Assembly (NCBI RefSeq): GCF_001420715.1
Contig: NZ_LJJC01000004.1
Coordinates: 1,425,678 to 1,489,677 of the forward strand
Direction: 5' to 3'
DNA length: 64,000 bases
Source: Heyndrickxia shackletonii
GTDB lineage: Bacteria > Bacillota > Bacilli > Bacillales > Bacillaceae_C
Positions 35,581 through 44,684 of the stretch are shown here, piece after piece. Under the pieces are notes generated by a model that was not told where the DNA came from, made no database searches, and saw only the letters and a list, made by a program, of their open reading frames with translations. The translations under genes and the position numbers were made by a program. Position 1 is the stretch's first letter; each line of letters starts with the position of its first letter.

Positions 35581-37200
35581 ATGTCTTCAAAACTTATCCG
35601 TGGTACATTTATTTTAACGTTAGGAACATTTATTTCCAAATTTATCGGGTTATTTTATGTCATTCCGTTTCACGCTATTATTGGAGGCTCGGAGCCGGAA
35701 GCTCTATATCAATTTGGTTATGTTCCATATACATTATTTATTAGCATTGCAACAGCTGGAGTTCCGCTTGCTGTTTCAAAATATATAGCAAAGTACAATG
35801 CATTAGAAGAATATGCAGTTGGCAGAAAGCTTTTTAAATCCGGGATGATATTAATGTTGATGACCGGTATCGTTTGTTTTCTCATTATGTATATTTTTGC
35901 ACCAACATTTGCGGAATTGAGTATGTCAGGGGTAGAGTCTAAAAAATATTCCATTGATAATGTAACGACAATTATCCGGGCTGTAAGCTTTGCACTTATT
36001 ATTATTCCAATAATGAGCTTAATTCGCGGATATTTTCAAGGTCATCAATCTATGGGACCTTCTGCGGTTTCGCAGGTGATTGAGCAAATTGTCAGAATCG
36101 TATTTCTTCTGTTGGGAGCATATTTAGTACTGCATGTATTTAATGGAAGTATGGTAACAGCTATTAGTGTTGCGACATTTGCAGCATTTGTTGGAGGAAT
36201 TGCGAGTTTAATTGTTTTATTTTGGTATTGGAAAATAAGAAAGCATCATTTTGATGAGCTGCTGGAACACGATAAAGGCACCTTGAATGTTTCGCTGAGG
36301 GAAATGTACAAGGAAATTTTTATCTACGCCTTGCCTTTTGTATTTGTAGGTGTAGCTAACTCCCTATTCCAATATGTGGATCAATTAACCTTTACAAGAG
36401 GTATGGCAGCTATAAATAAGGGAAAAGAAGCACTTGAGGCTATTGGGGTACTTAATTTCGATTCTCATAAGCTTGTAATAATACCAGTTTCACTGGCCAC
36501 ATCGTTTTCTTTAACGCTTGTTCCGCTTATAACGGAATCATTCGCCAAAGGAAATCGCCAGTCCATGATTCGTCAAGTGGATCAAACCTTTCAACTCTTA
36601 CTGTTTTTAACGGTACCTGCGGCAATGGGGTTATCATTGCTTGCAGACCCTATTTTTACCGTGTTTTATCAGCATAGTAAATTAGGTGCGGATGTTCTGG
36701 GACATTATGCGCCGGTTGCTATTCTTTTCGCTTTGTATTCCGTTACCGCCGCCATTTTACAAGGAATTAATGAACAGCGGTTTACGATACTGAGCTTGTT
36801 AACTGGTTTGTTGGTTAAGTTAGCCTTTAATATACCGTTGATAAAATTATTCGAAACGGATGGAGCAGTATATGCTACGGCTTTGGGCTACTCTGTTTCT
36901 ATCATCATCAACTTGGTTGTCATTAAGATTTTTGCAAACTATCCATTCAAAACAGTATTGCGAAGAAGTATATTAATTTTGTTAATGAATGCAATTATGG
37001 TTGGGGTTGTTATCGCTTTTTACAAAATTACCACTCTATTTCTTTCGCCAGCATCTAAATGGCAGTCATTGTTGATTGTGATTATATGTGGAGGAATTGG
37101 GGCTGCAATTTATGGCTATATAGGATTAAGATCTGGTCTTGCTGATAAGCTATTTGGACAAAGGCTGCAAAGCATTAAGAGAAGGCTTCATATCGGATAA
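35581..37200 (+). CDS. murJ: Lipid II flippase YtgP/MurJ
   Basis: A 539-residue membrane protein of the MOP superfamily with about 14 helices and an N-terminal LIRGTFILTLGTFISKFIGL. YtgP complements E. coli MurJ and is regarded as a lipid II flippase in B. subtilis. Arginines within the core helices (IRGYFQGHQSMGPSAVSQV) match the family. A weak AGGGAT box precedes the ATG. Just upstream are two palindromes, ACTAATTAGT and AATCATGATT, of unknown role. Confidence 0.9.
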   Translation: MSSKLIRGTFILTLGTFISKFIGLFYVIPFHAIIGGSEPEALYQFGYVPYTLFISIATAGVPLAVSKYIAKYNALEEYAVGRKLFKSGMILMLMTGIVCFLIMYIFAPTFAELSMSGVESKKYSIDNVTTIIRAVSFALIIIPIMSLIRGYFQGHQSMGPSAVSQVIEQIVRIVFLLLGAYLVLHVFNGSMVTAISVATFAAFVGGIASLIVLFWYWKIRKHHFDELLEHDKGTLNVSLREMYKEIFIYALPFVFVGVANSLFQYVDQLTFTRGMAAINKGKEALEAIGVLNFDSHKLVIIPVSLATSFSLTLVPLITESFAKGNRQSMIRQVDQTFQLLLFLTVPAAMGLSLLADPIFTVFYQHSKLGADVLGHYAPVAILFALYSVTAAILQGINEQRFTILSLLTGLLVKLAFNIPLIKLFETDGAVYATALGYSVSIIINLVVIKIFANYPFKTVLRRSILILLMNAIMVGVVIAFYKITTLFLSPASKWQSLLIVIICGGIGAAIYGYIGLRSGLADKLFGQRLQSIKRRLHIG

Positions 37201-37207
37201 TAGGAAA

Positions 37208-37235
37208 GGAGGTCAACTGAAAAAGTTGACCTCTT
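37208..37235 (+). terminator. Terminator-like hairpin after murJ
   Basis: GAGGTCAACT pairs with AGTTGACCTC, loop GAAAA, then TTATATA. The T-run is weak. Confidence 0.65.
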
Positions 37236-37249
37236 ATATAAAAAGTCTT

Positions 37250-37403
37250 GTCCTTGTAAAGTTTTAGCGCCTATCGACTATAGGTCTTCCAATCTCCTCC
37301 TTTCGATATGTCAACATCAACTCGTCCTTAGACTCGCTATGTTTTATGAGTCATGAGTCGGAGTCTATACATTCTGTTCGTTTGCTGCGCACTTTCCGCT
37401 TTA
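37250..37403. repeat. Dispersed repeat family 2, long copy
   Basis: Contains TTAGCGCCTATCGACTATAG, TCCTCCTTTCGATATGTCAA, CATCAACTCGTCCTTAGACT and GAGTCGGAGTC. The middle part aligns with 56010-56080. It fills the gap between murJ and the minus-strand gene at 37404. Such elements are common in Bacillaceae intergenic DNA; the function is unknown. Confidence 0.6.
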
Positions 37404-37646
37404 TTAGTGATGACCCATTTGTCCCCAATATTGCATTTGGCGTTCGATTTGAGTAATCCTGCGATTCATTCGTTCTACTTGTCTTTCAAGACGTTCCATT
37501 CGCCTTTCCAATTGGCTCTGCCCGCCTCCTGGAAAGGTGGTAGTACCTGGAGGCAAATGCCCGCCTCCCTGATGCTGCATAGATGGTGGGAAATTTGCAT
37601 ATTGCTGGCCGGGCATTTGGGGATACATTTGTTGTCTATAATCCAT
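37404..37646 (-). CDS. Small Pro/Gln/Gly-rich coiled-coil protein
   Basis: 80 residues in two parts. Residues 1-45 are rich in Pro, Gln, Met and Gly (MDYRQQMYPQMPGQQYANFP), and residues 45-72 form a regular heptad coiled coil (LERRMERLERQVERMNRRI). GAGGTGA is 7 bases before the ATG. The make-up recalls small spore-coat-associated proteins of Bacillus, but I do not recognise the family. Convergent with murJ. Confidence 0.75.
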   Translation of the reverse strand: MDYRQQMYPQMPGQQYANFPPSMQHQGGGHLPPGTTTFPGGGQSQLERRMERLERQVERMNRRITQIERQMQYWGQMGHH

Positions 37647-37918
37647 TTCGTTTTCACCTCATCATGATAATTAAGCAATTCGATTATTAGTTGTATTGAA
37701 CATGCAGGTTATTTTTTTGATTCTATCGATTTCTACATAATTACTTTGCAGAAAACAACTAATAAATCTTCTTGCCATTCCCTAATAGCCTATGTAGGTA
37801 AACGCTTTAGGTATGGGTAGCTGCCCAAAAAACAATAAATATTCTTATGATTTAAATGAATATAATGTTTTTATTCTTTCTTTTGTGAAATCGAAATAAG
37901 GTGTAATTTTTTTGAGGA

Positions 37919-37943
37919 ATAATAAAGTCTGAGAAAAAGGCCA
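37919..37943 (-). repeat. Possible remnant of an MITE-like element end
   Basis: GAATAATAAAGTCTGAGAAA followed by AAGGCC resembles the end of copy D (CAACAAAGTCTAAGAAAAGC). No second end or core is recognised between 37647 and 37918, which is otherwise AT-rich and without a gene. Confidence 0.3.
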
Positions 37944-37970
37944 TTCTTAAAATGATAAAAGGAGCACGAA

Positions 37971-38687
37971 ATGAGACTTGATAAATTGCTTGCAAATGTC
38001 GGATATGGTAGCCGAAAAGAGGTGAAAAAGCTTTTAAAAGACGGCGTTGTAAAAGTTAATGAGAATGTCGCGAAGGATGGAAAATTACATGTAAATCCTA
38101 TTGAAGATATTATTACGATACACGGGGATCAGGTTTATTATAAAGAATTCATTTATTTAATGATGAATAAACCACCAGGAGTTATCTCGGCAACCGAGGA
38201 CTATCATGAAAAAACGGTCATAGATTTATTAGATATGGAAGATTCTGTCCTGAACCCGTTTCCGGTAGGAAGACTTGATAAGGATACGGAAGGACTTCTC
38301 CTAATTACAAATGATGGAGGGCTGGCGCATAAGCTGCTATCTCCGAAAAAGCATGTTCCCAAAACCTATTTTGCAGTCATCGATGGAGTAGTTTCTGAAT
38401 CAGATATCGATGCCTTTAAAAAAGGTGTTTTATTAGATGATGGATACCCTACAAAGCCCGGGGAGCTAAAAATCCTTAAATCCGGAATTCGCTCCGATAT
38501 CGAATTAACGATTACGGAAGGAAAGTTCCACCAAGTAAAAAGAATGTTTGAAGCGGTTGGAAAAAAGGTTGTCTATTTAAAGCGTATTTCTATGGGGCCA
38601 ATCCAACTTGATGAAAACTTAATGCTTGGAGAATATCGTGAACTGTCGGAAGAGGAAGTAGAACAATTAAAGAATTTCCCTGTATAG
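37971..38687 (+). CDS. ytzG: RsuA-family pseudouridine synthase YtzG
   Basis: A 238-residue rRNA pseudouridine synthase. An N-terminal S4 RNA-binding domain (MRLDKLLANVGYGSRKEVKK) is followed by the catalytic domain with GRLDKDTEGLLLITNDG near residue 100, which contains the catalytic Asp, and MNKPPGVISA. The target is probably one uridine in 16S rRNA. AAAGGAG is about 7 bases before the ATG. A group II intron has inserted directly after its terminator. Confidence 0.93.
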   Translation: MRLDKLLANVGYGSRKEVKKLLKDGVVKVNENVAKDGKLHVNPIEDIITIHGDQVYYKEFIYLMMNKPPGVISATEDYHEKTVIDLLDMEDSVLNPFPVGRLDKDTEGLLLITNDGGLAHKLLSPKKHVPKTYFAVIDGVVSESDIDAFKKGVLLDDGYPTKPGELKILKSGIRSDIELTITEGKFHQVKRMFEAVGKKVVYLKRISMGPIQLDENLMLGEYRELSEEEVEQLKNFPV

Positions 38688-38710
38688 AGGAATCGAAATG
38701 AAAGGTACAT

Positions 38711-38741
38711 GAAAAGGAGCTGTTAAAATCCAGCTCCTTTT
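38711..38741 (+). terminator. Terminator of ytzG (target of the group II intron)
   Basis: AAAAGGAGCTG/CAGCTCCTTTT, 11-bp stem with a 7-base loop. The natural T-run is cut short by the intron, which begins at 38747. Confidence 0.9.
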
Positions 38742-38746
38742 ATATT

Positions 38747-40642
38747 GTGCGCCCGGCATGGGTGTAGTCTCTAGGGTGAAAGTCCCGAACTGTGAAGGCA
38801 GAAGTAGCAGTTAGCTTAACGCAAGGGTGTCCGTGGTGACGCGGAATCTGAAGGAAGCGAGCGGCAAACTTCCGGTCTGAGGAACACGAACTTCATACAA
38901 GGCTAGGTATCATTGGATGAGTTTGCAATACAAAACAAAGTCCTTTCTGCCGAAGGTGATACAAAGTAAATGAAGCAGATAGATGGAAGGAAAGATTGCA
39001 CTCTTACCCGGGGAGGTCTGGTTGATACGCCAAGTACACTTGGTAACCTATCTAGTAATGGATAGCTGAACAATCAGAAGTCAGCCGAAGTCGTAGTACT
39101 TGGTTTGCTCGAGAGAATCAAGGAAGGACTGAACCATTTTAGGAGAACAAACACTCGGCAAACGGTTCTTTATGTATGAAAGCAGAAAATTCTTACGGAA
39201 CCTACCTGAAAGGAAGAAATGGTGAATTCCATGGGGGACTTCGGGAGGGCTTAGTAAAGAACCCACTTAATGAGAATGTATTGTTCACGTAGAAAGGATA
39301 AATCTCAATGTTAATGGAACGAATGCTGTCACGGGAAAATCTTTTACTGGCATTAAAGCGAGTAGAAAAGAACAAAGGAAGTCATGGAGTAGACAATATG
39401 TCCGTAAAAGACCTACGAAGACATATTCTCGAAACGTGGGATACACTTAAAACATCCTTAATGGAGGGTACTTATCAACCTTCTCCTGTCCGTCGGGTTG
39501 AAATCCCAAAACCGAACGGTGGAGTAAGGTTATTAGGTATCCCAACCGTGACAGACCGTTTCATCCAACAGGCGATTACTCAGATTTTAACCCCTATCTT
39601 CGACCCGACTTTTTCAACACAGAGCTATGGTTTTCGACCAAACAAACGAGGTCATGACGGTGTTAGACAAGCGAAGAAATATATCGAAGAGGGATACCGA
39701 TGGGTAGTCGACATGGACTTGGAGAAATTCTTTGATAAAGTCAATCATGATAGATTAATGCGGACTCTATCCAAAAGGATTCAAGACAGAACGCTCCTAT
39801 CACTAATTCGGAAGTATCTACAGTCTGGCATTATGATTAATGGAGTCATAACGAAATCCGAGGAGGGTACGCCCCAAGGTGGACCATTAAGTCCTTTACT
39901 CTCCAATATCGTTCTAGATGAACTAGACAAAGAGTTAGAAAAGAGAGGGCACAAGTTTGTCCGATACGCAGATGATTGTAATATCTACGTAAAATCGAGA
40001 AGAGCCGGAGAGCGAGTAATGGACTCGATTACTACTTTCATTGAATTTACTCTAAAACTAAAGGTGAATCGAGAAAAGTCAGCTGTAGACAGACCTTGGA
40101 AAAGAAAGTTTTTAGGTTTTAGCTTCACATTTCATAAGAAACCGAAGGTGCGGATGTCAAACCAAAGTATTCAACGTGTCAAGAAACGGATACGAGAATT
40201 AACTTCAAGGTCAAAACCAATTCCAATGGATTATAGAATAGAGAAGCTGAATCAATATTTGATTGGCTGGTGCGGATATTATGCATTAGCAGATACACCC
40301 ACTATTTTCAAAGAATTAGACGAATGGATTAGAAGGCGTCTCAGAATGTGCCAATGGAAAGAATGGAAGAAACCAAAAACCAAAGTAAGAAAACTCATTG
40401 GATTAGGGATTCCAAAAGAGAAGGCATACGAATGGGGAAACTCTAGAAAGAAATATTGGAGAATAGCCAGAAGCCCAATCCTACAGAAAACCCTCACAAA
40501 CTCCTATTGGGAGATGCGAGGGCTGAAGAGTCTTTATGTGAGATATTCTCAACTACGTCAGACATAAATGGAACCGCCGTATACGGAACCGTACGTACGG
40601 TGGTGTGAGAGGTCGGGGGTTAGTCACCTCCTCCTACTCGAT
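38747..40642 (+). mobile_element. Class C group II intron, apparently full length
   Basis: The 5' end GTGCGCCCGGCATGGGTG and the nearby GTGAAAGTCCC are typical of bacterial group II introns. Domain IV holds the intact IEP gene (39308-40567). Domain V is about 40571-40606 (GAACCGCCGTATACGG and CGTACGTACGG), with CGC rather than AGC as the catalytic triad, and domain VI ends at ...CTACTCGAT (40642). Insertion right after an intrinsic terminator, the CGC triad and an IEP without endonuclease domain are all marks of class C introns such as B.h.I1 of B. halodurans. Confidence 0.92.
39308..40567 (+). CDS. ltrA: Group II intron-encoded reverse transcriptase/maturase
   Basis: 419 residues. RT blocks are in order: IPKPNGGVRLLGIPTVTDR (RT1-2), STQSYGFRPNKRGHDGV, VVDMDLEKFFDKVNHD with the first catalytic Asp, EGTPQGGPLSPLLSN and the active-site YADD near residue 221. 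The maturase (X) domain follows with LIGWCGYYALADT near 320. There is no HNH endonuclease domain, as usual for class C. No frameshift or stop interrupts the reading frame, so it may be active. AAAGGAT is 9-10 bases upstream of the ATG. Confidence 0.94.
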   Translation: MLMERMLSRENLLLALKRVEKNKGSHGVDNMSVKDLRRHILETWDTLKTSLMEGTYQPSPVRRVEIPKPNGGVRLLGIPTVTDRFIQQAITQILTPIFDPTFSTQSYGFRPNKRGHDGVRQAKKYIEEGYRWVVDMDLEKFFDKVNHDRLMRTLSKRIQDRTLLSLIRKYLQSGIMINGVITKSEEGTPQGGPLSPLLSNIVLDELDKELEKRGHKFVRYADDCNIYVKSRRAGERVMDSITTFIEFTLKLKVNREKSAVDRPWKRKFLGFSFTFHKKPKVRMSNQSIQRVKKRIRELTSRSKPIPMDYRIEKLNQYLIGWCGYYALADTPTIFKELDEWIRRRLRMCQWKEWKKPKTKVRKLIGLGIPKEKAYEWGNSRKKYWRIARSPILQKTLTNSYWEMRGLKSLYVRYSQLRQT

Positions 40643-40659
40643 TCTAGTATTATATTCTA

Positions 40660-40881
40660 TTACGATGACATTTTTACCCTTTTCTTCGTTGTTGTCCAAG
40701 TCCCGCGGTGGGGGCTTTTAATCAAGTCATTATAAGCCAATACATTCAAATCTCTTTGAATTGTACGCGGAGTTATTCCGAACTCATCGACAAGTTCCTG
40801 TGTGGTTACCGTGCCATTTTCTTTAATAAACACATAGATTGATTTAATTCGGGTTAACATCCTGTTTGTTGAAGGTTTCAA
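40660..40881 (-). CDS. ytzE: DeoR-type helix-turn-helix protein YtzE
   Basis: A 73-residue protein that is essentially only the winged helix-turn-helix of DeoR regulators (GTVTTQELVDEFGITPRTIQ, then RDLNVLAYNDLI). It has no effector domain. The TTG start is 7 bases after GGGAG; the internal ATG (residue 8) has a poorer site. In B. subtilis YtzE is near ytzG. It now converges with the group II intron, which inserted just beyond its 3' end. Targets unknown. Confidence 0.85.
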   Translation of the reverse strand: MKPSTNRMLTRIKSIYVFIKENGTVTTQELVDEFGITPRTIQRDLNVLAYNDLIKSPHRGTWTTTKKRVKMSS

Positions 40882-41166
40882 AAAACCACTCCCTCATCCT
40901 TTTTCCTAAGACTTAAGACTACGGACGACTTATTGGTTTTGAAGAAAATCTCTTCAAGCTTTACAGACCTTTCTTTGCCAGACAACTCCTTCTTTCATGT
41001 CGAATTTTATACCCCAGATGTCAGACAATTACATTTTACACCCATTGTTTTTAAATTTCCAGTCTATAGTGGGAATTTACAAATATTTTAGGTAATTACT
41101 TTACTTTATAATATGTTTCTCATCCATTTTTAGTATTAATATAGTAAAATAACTTAAAGTATAAAT

Positions 41167-41185
41167 GCTGAAGCTAGACGCAGAT
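41167..41185 (-). repeat. Fragment of dispersed repeat family 2
   Basis: GCTGAAGCTAGACGCAGAT is the reverse complement of the TCTGCGTCTAGCTTCAGC opening seen at 9181 and 55967. The surrounding 40882-41296 is AT-rich with no gene seen; it should contain the ytzE promoter. Confidence 0.55.
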
Positions 41186-41296
41186 ATTTTATAAAAGGGT
41201 CCACAGAGGTAAATTTTATATTGTATTGTGGATGTTTTATTGAAGCTTAAAAAGGAGTAAAATAATCTGGAATCACAAAGTATTGTAAATTTAAAA

Positions 41297-41412
41297 GCTG
41301 TTTTCGCAATAATTGTTGCTTAGCTTCATTTGTTATAAATCCTAATCTGGCCAGGTTTAGGGTATAACCAAGGACTTCCGTATACAAAAGCAACAAAGTG
41401 AAGAAAAGAGCC
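41297..41412 (-). repeat. MITE-like element, copy C (internally deleted)
   Basis: 116 bp in reverse orientation. It keeps both terminal inverted repeats (minus strand: GGCTCTTTTCTTCACTTTGT and CAATTATTGCGAAAACAGC) but lacks the interior hairpin and the GATGCCCCGA core. It ends 22 bases before the pepV start. Confidence 0.8.
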
Positions 41413-41433
41413 ATTATTAAAGGAGTTATGACG

Positions 41434-42864
41434 ATGTCAATTCAATGGATGGACGAAGTGCTAAAAAGAAAAGAGGATCTTATAAAAGATTTGCAGGGAA
41501 TTTTGCAAATTAGAAGTGTTTTAGATGAGGAAAATGCAACTGAGGATGCACCTTTAGGAGTTGGTGTAAAGGAAGCTTTGCAATATTTATTGGATTTGGG
41601 TGAAAAGGATGGCTTCATTCCTAAAAATGTTGGAAATCTTGCAGGACATCTGGAAATGGGAACTGGCGATGAATTAGTCGGAATCCTTTGTCATGTGGAT
41701 GTTGTTCCTGAAGGGGACGGATGGTCGGTTGATCCATACGGTGGTATTGTAAAAGATGACAAAATTTATGCCCGTGGATCTAGTGATGATAAAGGCCCTA
41801 CAATGGCCGCATACTATGCGATGAAAATTGTAAAAGAACTAGGAATTCCGTTGGAAAAGCGTGTTCGCATGATTATTGGCACGGACGAGGAAAGTGAATG
41901 GCGTTGTGTGGACCATTATTTTAAACATGAAGAAATGCCGGATATGGGATTTGCCCCAGATGCGGATTTTCCAATTATCTACGCGGAAAAGGGAATTGCA
42001 GATTATGATATCGTCCAAAAAGTGGAAGAAAGCGGTCATAGTAATAAGAATGAGCCAATTCAACTAGTCTCCTTCCATTCAGGAAGAAGATATAACATGG
42101 TTCCTGATTTTGCACAGGCAAAGCTTTTTATGCAAAAAGAACAAACGGAGATTTTACAAAAATATAATGATTTCCTTCAGCAAGTAAATTTAAAAGGAAA
42201 ATATTATGTTGAATCCGGAGAGCTAGTGTTGGAATTAGAAGGGATATCCGCTCATGGAATGGAGCCTAGAAATGGAAAGAATGCAGGTCTTATTTTGGCT
42301 TCTTTCTTAGCAGATATTTCACTCGACAAACAAGGGGATCAATTTATTAAGTTCGCCGCAAATTATTTGTTTGAAAAGTCCCGCGGAGAAGGTTTTGGCA
42401 TTCAATATGCGGATGACATAACAGGCGATCTTACTATCAATGTCGGAAAAATGGATTATGAACAGGCAGATGGAGGCAGGTTCGGACTAAATATGAGATA
42501 TCCTGTTACCTTTGATATGGAGCAAGGGAAGAGCAGCATTGAAAAACATGTGAAACAAGAAGGATTTTCCATAGAGGATTTTTCTGATTCGAAGCCTCAC
42601 CATGTAGACGAAAATGACGAATTAGTACAAGTCTTAAAGAAAGTATATGAAGAACAAACTGGCGAAAAAGCTGAATTGCTTGCCATTGGCGGTGGTACAT
42701 ATGCACGTTCTTTAAAATCAGGTGTTGCTTTTGGTGCACTGTTTCCAGGAAGACCGGATGTTATGCACCAAAAAGACGAGTATATGTTTATAGAAGATTT
42801 AGTAAAGGCAACGGCCATTTATGCACAAGCGATATATGAGCTTGCGGGCAAAAAGGAAAAATAA
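41434..42864 (+). CDS. pepV: Dipeptidase PepV
   Basis: A 476-residue M20-family zinc dipeptidase. Metal and catalytic motifs: CHVDVVPEGDGW near residue 88, YARGSSDDKGPTMA near 118 with the bridging Asp, and IGTDEESEWRC near 152 with the catalytic Glu pair. The lid domain lies between. I use ATG 41434, 8 bases after AAAGGAG; the frame is open further upstream but only into the MITE-like repeat. It is 18 bases upstream of dat. Confidence 0.93.
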   Translation: MSIQWMDEVLKRKEDLIKDLQGILQIRSVLDEENATEDAPLGVGVKEALQYLLDLGEKDGFIPKNVGNLAGHLEMGTGDELVGILCHVDVVPEGDGWSVDPYGGIVKDDKIYARGSSDDKGPTMAAYYAMKIVKELGIPLEKRVRMIIGTDEESEWRCVDHYFKHEEMPDMGFAPDADFPIIYAEKGIADYDIVQKVEESGHSNKNEPIQLVSFHSGRRYNMVPDFAQAKLFMQKEQTEILQKYNDFLQQVNLKGKYYVESGELVLELEGISAHGMEPRNGKNAGLILASFLADISLDKQGDQFIKFAANYLFEKSRGEGFGIQYADDITGDLTINVGKMDYEQADGGRFGLNMRYPVTFDMEQGKSSIEKHVKQEGFSIEDFSDSKPHHVDENDELVQVLKKVYEEQTGEKAELLAIGGGTYARSLKSGVAFGALFPGRPDVMHQKDEYMFIEDLVKATAIYAQAIYELAGKKEK

Positions 42865-42882
42865 ATCGGAGAGGAAGAGGCA

Positions 42883-43749
42883 ATGATGGGAAAAGTGATT
42901 TTTAACGGGGAACTAGTTGAAAGAGAAAATGTTAAAGTAGATATTGAAGACCGTGGATATCAATTTGGTGACGGAATATATGAAGTCATTCGTGTATATA
43001 ATGGGGAACTTTTTACAAAAAAGGAGCATGTTCAGCGTTTATATGAAAGTGGTGAAAAAATAGGAATAAAGATTCCTTATGAAAAGGATGTTCTTTGTAA
43101 GAAGCTTGAGGAATTGGTGCAAGAAAATCACTTAGAGACAGGTATAATTTATTTGCAAATTTCCAGAGGTGTGTCGCCAAGACAGCATGGATACCCAACA
43201 CCTGAAGTTGAACCTACATTTGTCGCTTATACAAAACCAATGGATCGCCCGGAAGATTTAATGAAGTCTGGTGCGAAGGGATTGCTTGTTGAAGATATTC
43301 GCTGGTTAAGATGTGACATTAAAAGCTTAAATTTATTGGGAAACATTATGGCAAAACAAAAAGCGGCGGAATCAGGCTGCTTTGAGGCAATTCAACATCG
43401 TGGAGAAACCGTTACAGAAGGTTCTTCATCTAATGTGTTTATTGTAAAGGATGGGATATTAAAAACACATCCAGCAGTAAATCTTATTTTAAACGGGATT
43501 ACAAGGCAAGTGATTTTAAGGATTTGTAAACATAATCAAATTCCAGTTAAGGAAGAATCTTTTACTGTGGATGATATTAAAACAGCAGATGAAATTTTTA
43601 TCTCAAGTACAACATCTGAAATTATGCCGATTATTCAACTGGACGGAAGTGTTATCGGCAATGGAGAGCCAGGAGAAATCACAAAGAAATTACAAAAGTT
43701 GTTCGTAGAAGAAATTCAAAAGGAATGTAAAAATGTAGTGTTGCAATAA
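42883..43749 (+). CDS. dat: D-alanine aminotransferase
   Basis: PLP class IV aminotransferase making D-amino acids (D-Glu, D-Ala) for the cell wall. Landmarks are EDRGYQFGDGIYEVIRVYNG near residue 25, the PLP lysine in DIKSLNLLGN near 147, GSSSNVFIV and ISSTTSEIMPI. 288 residues against about 282 for the family. GGAGAGGAAG precedes the ATG; a second ATG follows immediately, so one residue is uncertain. Operon with pepV, which may supply D-amino-acid precursors. Confidence 0.95.
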   Translation: MMGKVIFNGELVERENVKVDIEDRGYQFGDGIYEVIRVYNGELFTKKEHVQRLYESGEKIGIKIPYEKDVLCKKLEELVQENHLETGIIYLQISRGVSPRQHGYPTPEVEPTFVAYTKPMDRPEDLMKSGAKGLLVEDIRWLRCDIKSLNLLGNIMAKQKAAESGCFEAIQHRGETVTEGSSSNVFIVKDGILKTHPAVNLILNGITRQVILRICKHNQIPVKEESFTVDDIKTADEIFISSTTSEIMPIIQLDGSVIGNGEPGEITKKLQKLFVEEIQKECKNVVLQ

Positions 43750-43756
43750 TATGTCT

Positions 43757-43785
43757 GAAACCCGTCATAGACGGGTTTCTTTTTA
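43757..43785 (+). terminator. Terminator of pepV-dat
   Basis: GAAACCCGT/ACGGGTTTC stem and TTTTT. Its T-run overlaps the stop codon of the convergent gene at 43783. Confidence 0.88.
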
Positions 43786-43941
43786 AATTGCGCTGTTCCA
43801 ATTTATCTCATCAAGCTCCGTTTGAGGAACTAATTGAATAGATAATCTATATGGTCGTTTTATTTCACAGTATCCGCTGTCATACATATAAATAATTTCA
43901 CATTTTTCCCCTTTATAACTAACAAAATCACCAATTTTCAT
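43783..43941 (-). CDS. Small conserved hypothetical protein (52 residues)
   Basis: MKIGDFVSYKGEKCEIIYMY at the start and QLVPQTELDEINWNSAI at the end; a beta-rich fold resembling a small KOW/SH3-like barrel. I start at ATG 43941, 8-9 bases after GGGAGAG; the frame is open for 15 more codons without a site. The spacing and site support a real gene. I do not recognise a named family. Confidence 0.72.
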   Translation of the reverse strand: MKIGDFVSYKGEKCEIIYMYDSGYCEIKRPYRLSIQLVPQTELDEINWNSAI

Positions 43942-44098
43942 GGAATTGCTCTCCCTTTTACATGATTTCGTATGAATGAAATACAATAATTATCAAACCT
44001 GAAATCAATATATGTAAATAAAAAGGGAAATATGTCTTATAGATAGAAATTTGTTACAATATATTTGTAAATAAAATTAAACGAAAGAGGTATATGAA

Positions 44099-44653
44099 GT
44101 GGAAGGACATCATTATTTTTTTGCATTGCTATTGCCGCAGCATATTAAATCATATCTTCAAGAGAAATGTGAACAAATAAAGATGGATTTTCCTTTTAAA
44201 AGATGGGTTCATCATGAAGATTACCATATTACTTTAGCTTTTTTAGGTCATGCATCAGAAGAGCAGCTTGAAAAAGCGGATTATTACATAAAAGATGTCT
44301 TACGTCATAAAGAAGGGTTTGAGTTAACTCTCGATCAGTTTGGGGGATTTGGGCGTCCAGATTCTCCTAGAATCTTCTGGGCTAATACGAAGAGTTCGCA
44401 ATTCTTAAATACGATTAGAGAGTTAGTGTATGATTCCTGCACTATGGCAGGATTTCAGCTAGACCCAAGACCATTTAAACCCCATATAACACTGGCAAGA
44501 AATTGGTTAGGAGATAATCAGTTTTCTCTGGAATCTTTGAAGCGTTTTGCACTGGAAGATAAAAAATTTATGGCAAATCATGTTGTGTTATATGAAACCC
44601 ATTTAAATAAGAATCCTAAATATGTGATAAAGAAAACATACACACTGTCGTAA
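44099..44653 (+). CDS. thpR: RNA 2',3'-cyclic phosphodiesterase (ThpR/YtlP)
   Basis: A 184-residue 2H phosphoesterase, formerly called 2'-5' RNA ligase. Both HxTx motifs are present: YHITLAFLG near residue 42 and KPHITLARN near 127. The start is GTG with GAGG 9 bases upstream. The next gene, ytlQ, starts 31 bases later, as in B. subtilis. Confidence 0.92.
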   Translation: MEGHHYFFALLLPQHIKSYLQEKCEQIKMDFPFKRWVHHEDYHITLAFLGHASEEQLEKADYYIKDVLRHKEGFELTLDQFGGFGRPDSPRIFWANTKSSQFLNTIRELVYDSCTMAGFQLDPRPFKPHITLARNWLGDNQFSLESLKRFALEDKKFMANHVVLYETHLNKNPKYVIKKTYTLS

Positions 44654-44684
44654 GTTTTAGACTTTCAGGAAGGAGTGAGCTTAT

